Source of the DNA: Legionella drozanskii LLAP-1
GTDB taxonomy: Bacteria; Pseudomonadota; Gammaproteobacteria; Legionellales; Legionellaceae
Length of the DNA stretch: 64,000 nt
Assembly (NCBI RefSeq): GCF_001467585.1
Contig: NZ_LNXY01000020.1
Coordinates: forward strand, 850,904 to 914,903
Direction of reading: 5' to 3'
Part shown: positions 63,621 through 64,000 of the stretch, piece after piece
How the letters are laid out: every line of letters begins with the position of its first letter
Numbering within the stretch: the stretch's first letter is position 1
The notes under the pieces: generated by a model
The model's input: the letters and a program-made list of their open reading frames with translations, nothing else
Databases searched by the model: none
Told to the model about the DNA's origin: nothing
Translations under genes and position numbers: made by a program

Positions 63621-64000
63621 AAACACGATATAAAATCTGTATTCCCCATACCAATCGCGATTATTTTGACTATCAGGCTGAACATTTAAATCCAAGCATT
63701 GGCGCTCGCGTTTGGGTGCCTTTTCGCAATAAAACTCGTTTAGGGATAGTGATTGGTCAACATTCTTCGGAGGATGAAAGGACTGAACTAAAGTCAATCT
63801 CTACCGTGATCGACGACCAACCGCTAATCAGCGAAACGCTACTTCATTTGTGCCAATGGGTGAGTAGTTATTATCAATCCCCTTTATCGGAAGTAATCCC
63901 TTTAGCCTTACCTAAAAAATATCGTTTAGGAGCCAAGAGAGAATTACCTACCTGTGATTATTATGAATTACTTGCCCCACAAGAGACAGCGCAGAAAAGT
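63605..64000 (+). CDS. priA: Primosomal protein N' PriA, N-terminal part (cut by window edge)
   Basis: Partial reading frame of 132 codons running off the window. It starts MATQLKTRYKICIPHTNRDYFDYQAEHLNPSIGARVWVPFRNKTRLGIVIGQHSS, the 3'-DNA-binding domain of PriA, which restarts stalled forks by loading the primosome. The next part, LLHLCQWVSSYYQSPLSEVIPLALPKKY, is also typical. The helicase and zinc region lie outside. The start overlaps the PTPS-like gene by 16 bases; a TTG five codons on is possible. Confidence 0.9.
   Translation, partial: MATQLKTRYKICIPHTNRDYFDYQAEHLNPSIGARVWVPFRNKTRLGIVIGQHSSEDERTELKSISTVIDDQPLISETLLHLCQWVSSYYQSPLSEVIPLALPKKYRLGAKRELPTCDYYELLAPQETAQKS

Overview
This 64 kb window is a gene-dense, low-GC gammaproteobacterial chromosome segment. 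I read it as a Legionella species or a close relative. The gene families that point this way are a secreted RNase T2 like Legionella SrnA, a tubulin-tyrosine-ligase-like protein of a kind reported from Legionella, and many exported or orphan proteins of unknown function. Dispersed palindromic repeats built on GTAGGTTGG/CCAACCTAC and on CCCGTGG/CCACGGG also fit my memory of that genus. No rRNA, tRNA, phage, IS transposase or CRISPR array was seen.

Layout. 1-2.7 kb: end of an exported protein, then a polyprenol-phosphate sugar synthase with a GT39-like membrane glycosyltransferase. 2.7-5.1 kb: a large orphan membrane protein. 5.2-8.2 kb: rep helicase and hslO. 8.3-13.2 kb: accessory stretch with small exported proteins, a TTL-family ATP-grasp protein, and a BenE transporter divergent from a SutR-like regulator with two identical operators between them. 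13.2-17.5 kb: brnQ behind a valine-rich leader peptide, and typA. 17.5-23.8 kb: a TPP-riboswitch-controlled tenA, nadK-recN, a flippase and a PAP2 protein. 24-29.2 kb: a thrABC operon behind a threonine-rich leader peptide. 29.3-42.6 kb: aldolase, ATP-grasp, unknown-yciA-tex, glmS, smpB, bcp, phoH-like and guaC. 42.6-48.9 kb: an acidic disordered protein, an esterase, a GIN-domain lipoprotein, RNase T2, cold-shock protein and amidase. 49.2-56.2 kb: a seven-gene Bat operon (moxR, DUF58, DUF4381, batA, batB, a batC-like TPR/repeat gene, batD). 56.4-64 kb: phrB, DUF523/DUF1722, dus, a YqhA-family gene, a foldback repeat, pteridine reductase, a MidA-family methyltransferase, a PTPS-like gene and the start of priA.

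Genes that work together. ThrA-ThrB-ThrC convert aspartate to threonine and appear to be attenuated by threonine supply. The BrnQ importer appears to be attenuated by valine supply. The Bat operon couples a MoxR ATPase to membrane von Willebrand proteins in the envelope. The pteridine reductase and PTPS-like enzyme suggest a folate or tetrahydropterin branch. The most noteworthy signals are the two short leader peptides, the TTL-like protein, the paired operators, the Cys-less PTPS and the dispersed palindromic or foldback repeats. All functional calls are by reading motifs; no database search was run.
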